Source: Larimichthys crocea
Lineage: Eukaryota > Chordata > Actinopteri > Sciaenidae
NCBI RefSeq assembly: GCF_000972845.2
Contig: NC_040032.1
Span: forward strand, 11,010,334 to 11,074,333
Direction of reading: 5' to 3'
Length of the DNA stretch: 64,000 nucleotides
The position numbers were made by a program, and so were the translations under genes. The stretch's first letter is position 1, and every line of letters begins with the position of its first letter. The notes beneath the pieces were generated by a model that searched no databases, was not told the DNA's origin, and saw nothing but the letters and a program-made list of their open reading frames with translations. Below, one piece after another: positions 63,720-64,000 of this stretch.

Positions 63720-64000
63720 CTCCATAAACCCAACTAGATGGAGTTTTCATGGCAATTAGGGCAGAGAGATGAGTGGCTTCTTTCCAGGCACCCACTGGCC
63801 TTCCTCTGCCACTAGTACCGACGCTCTCACATCTTTCACACTGAAGCCATTAGCACGGCTGGGCCGCTGGCAAGGACTAATTGTTGGCCTCTCAGGAAAT
63901 GACAGTGGCTCTAATGGTCATGCCGTCATTTAGAGGCTCTTAGATCAGAGACAGTTGGTTTACGATGACCGGAGGTGTTCAGGCAGCGCCAGGCATGCTT
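63720..64000. promoter_or_regulatory. Candidate conserved enhancer-like block, cut by window end
   Basis: TGGCAATTAGGGCAG, GGACTAATTGTTGGCC, CCATTAGCACGG, GCTCTAATGGTCATG and CGTCATTTAGAGG in repeat-free DNA running to the window edge. Confidence 0.25.

Noticed and set aside
1..64000. CRISPR arrays, phage, toxin-antitoxin or other prokaryotic systems
   Set aside because: No direct-repeat/spacer pattern, ribosome binding sites or gene clusters; sequence is plainly vertebrate.
1..64000. tRNA, rRNA and snRNA genes
   Set aside because: No complete A-box/B-box cloverleaf outside SINE relics and no rRNA or snRNA core was noticed by eye; a tRNAscan/Rfam run would settle this.

Overview
This looks like nuclear DNA from a ray-finned fish, probably a percomorph teleost. 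The base composition is moderately AT-rich. There are many CA/GT, GA/CT and poly-A/T tracts. The interspersed repeats are of kinds I know from fish genomes: a decayed Tc1-like transposon, a short element ending in GGTCCAGTGTGTAAGATTT-type inverted repeats with a TTA target duplication, tRNA-derived SINE pieces, and a LINE 3' tail ending in (TCTAA)n. Nothing looks bacterial: there are no operons, no CRISPR array and no phage or plasmid genes. No intact gene lies in the window.

Over 95% of the window appears non-coding, either intronic or intergenic. Three short stretches look like single exons, judged by open frame, codon usage and splice signals: about 41190-41292 (+), 50482-50614 (+) and 54815-54972 (-). 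I could not name the protein for any of them. The two plus-strand exons may belong to one gene with very long introns. The minus-strand exon encodes a segment very rich in N-glycosylation sites, so it belongs to a different, secreted or membrane gene that would overlap or abut the first.

Layout: 1-9 kb is unique non-coding DNA with a CA tract (5.2 kb) and a repeat copy (7.0-7.2 kb). 9-12 kb holds a probable miniature transposon and a degraded repeat. 12-24 kb is mostly unique DNA with several enhancer-like AT-rich blocks, microsatellites and a reverse SINE. 24-38 kb is the transposon-rich part: a 24.1 kb foldback element, a 25.9-26.2 kb repeat, a 30.9-31.2 kb repeat, the Tc1 relic at 34.1-35.0 kb, a possible cytokine-receptor-like relic at 36.3 kb and a 279-bp MITE at 37.2-37.5 kb. 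38-40 kb has a LINE tail and a very AT-rich block. 41-55 kb holds the three exon candidates, more SINEs and paired GT/CA tracts. 55-64 kb is unique DNA with a CT/GA hairpin and several enhancer-like blocks.

I found no convincing new biological system. The best leads are the unidentified exons, the regularly spaced glycosylation sites in the minus-strand exon, the PP1-docking-like motif in the 50.5 kb exon, the two GT/CA inverted microsatellite pairs and the CT/GA hairpin. Repeat-family names come from memory of fish repeats, not from a database search. Enhancer-like calls rest on composition only.
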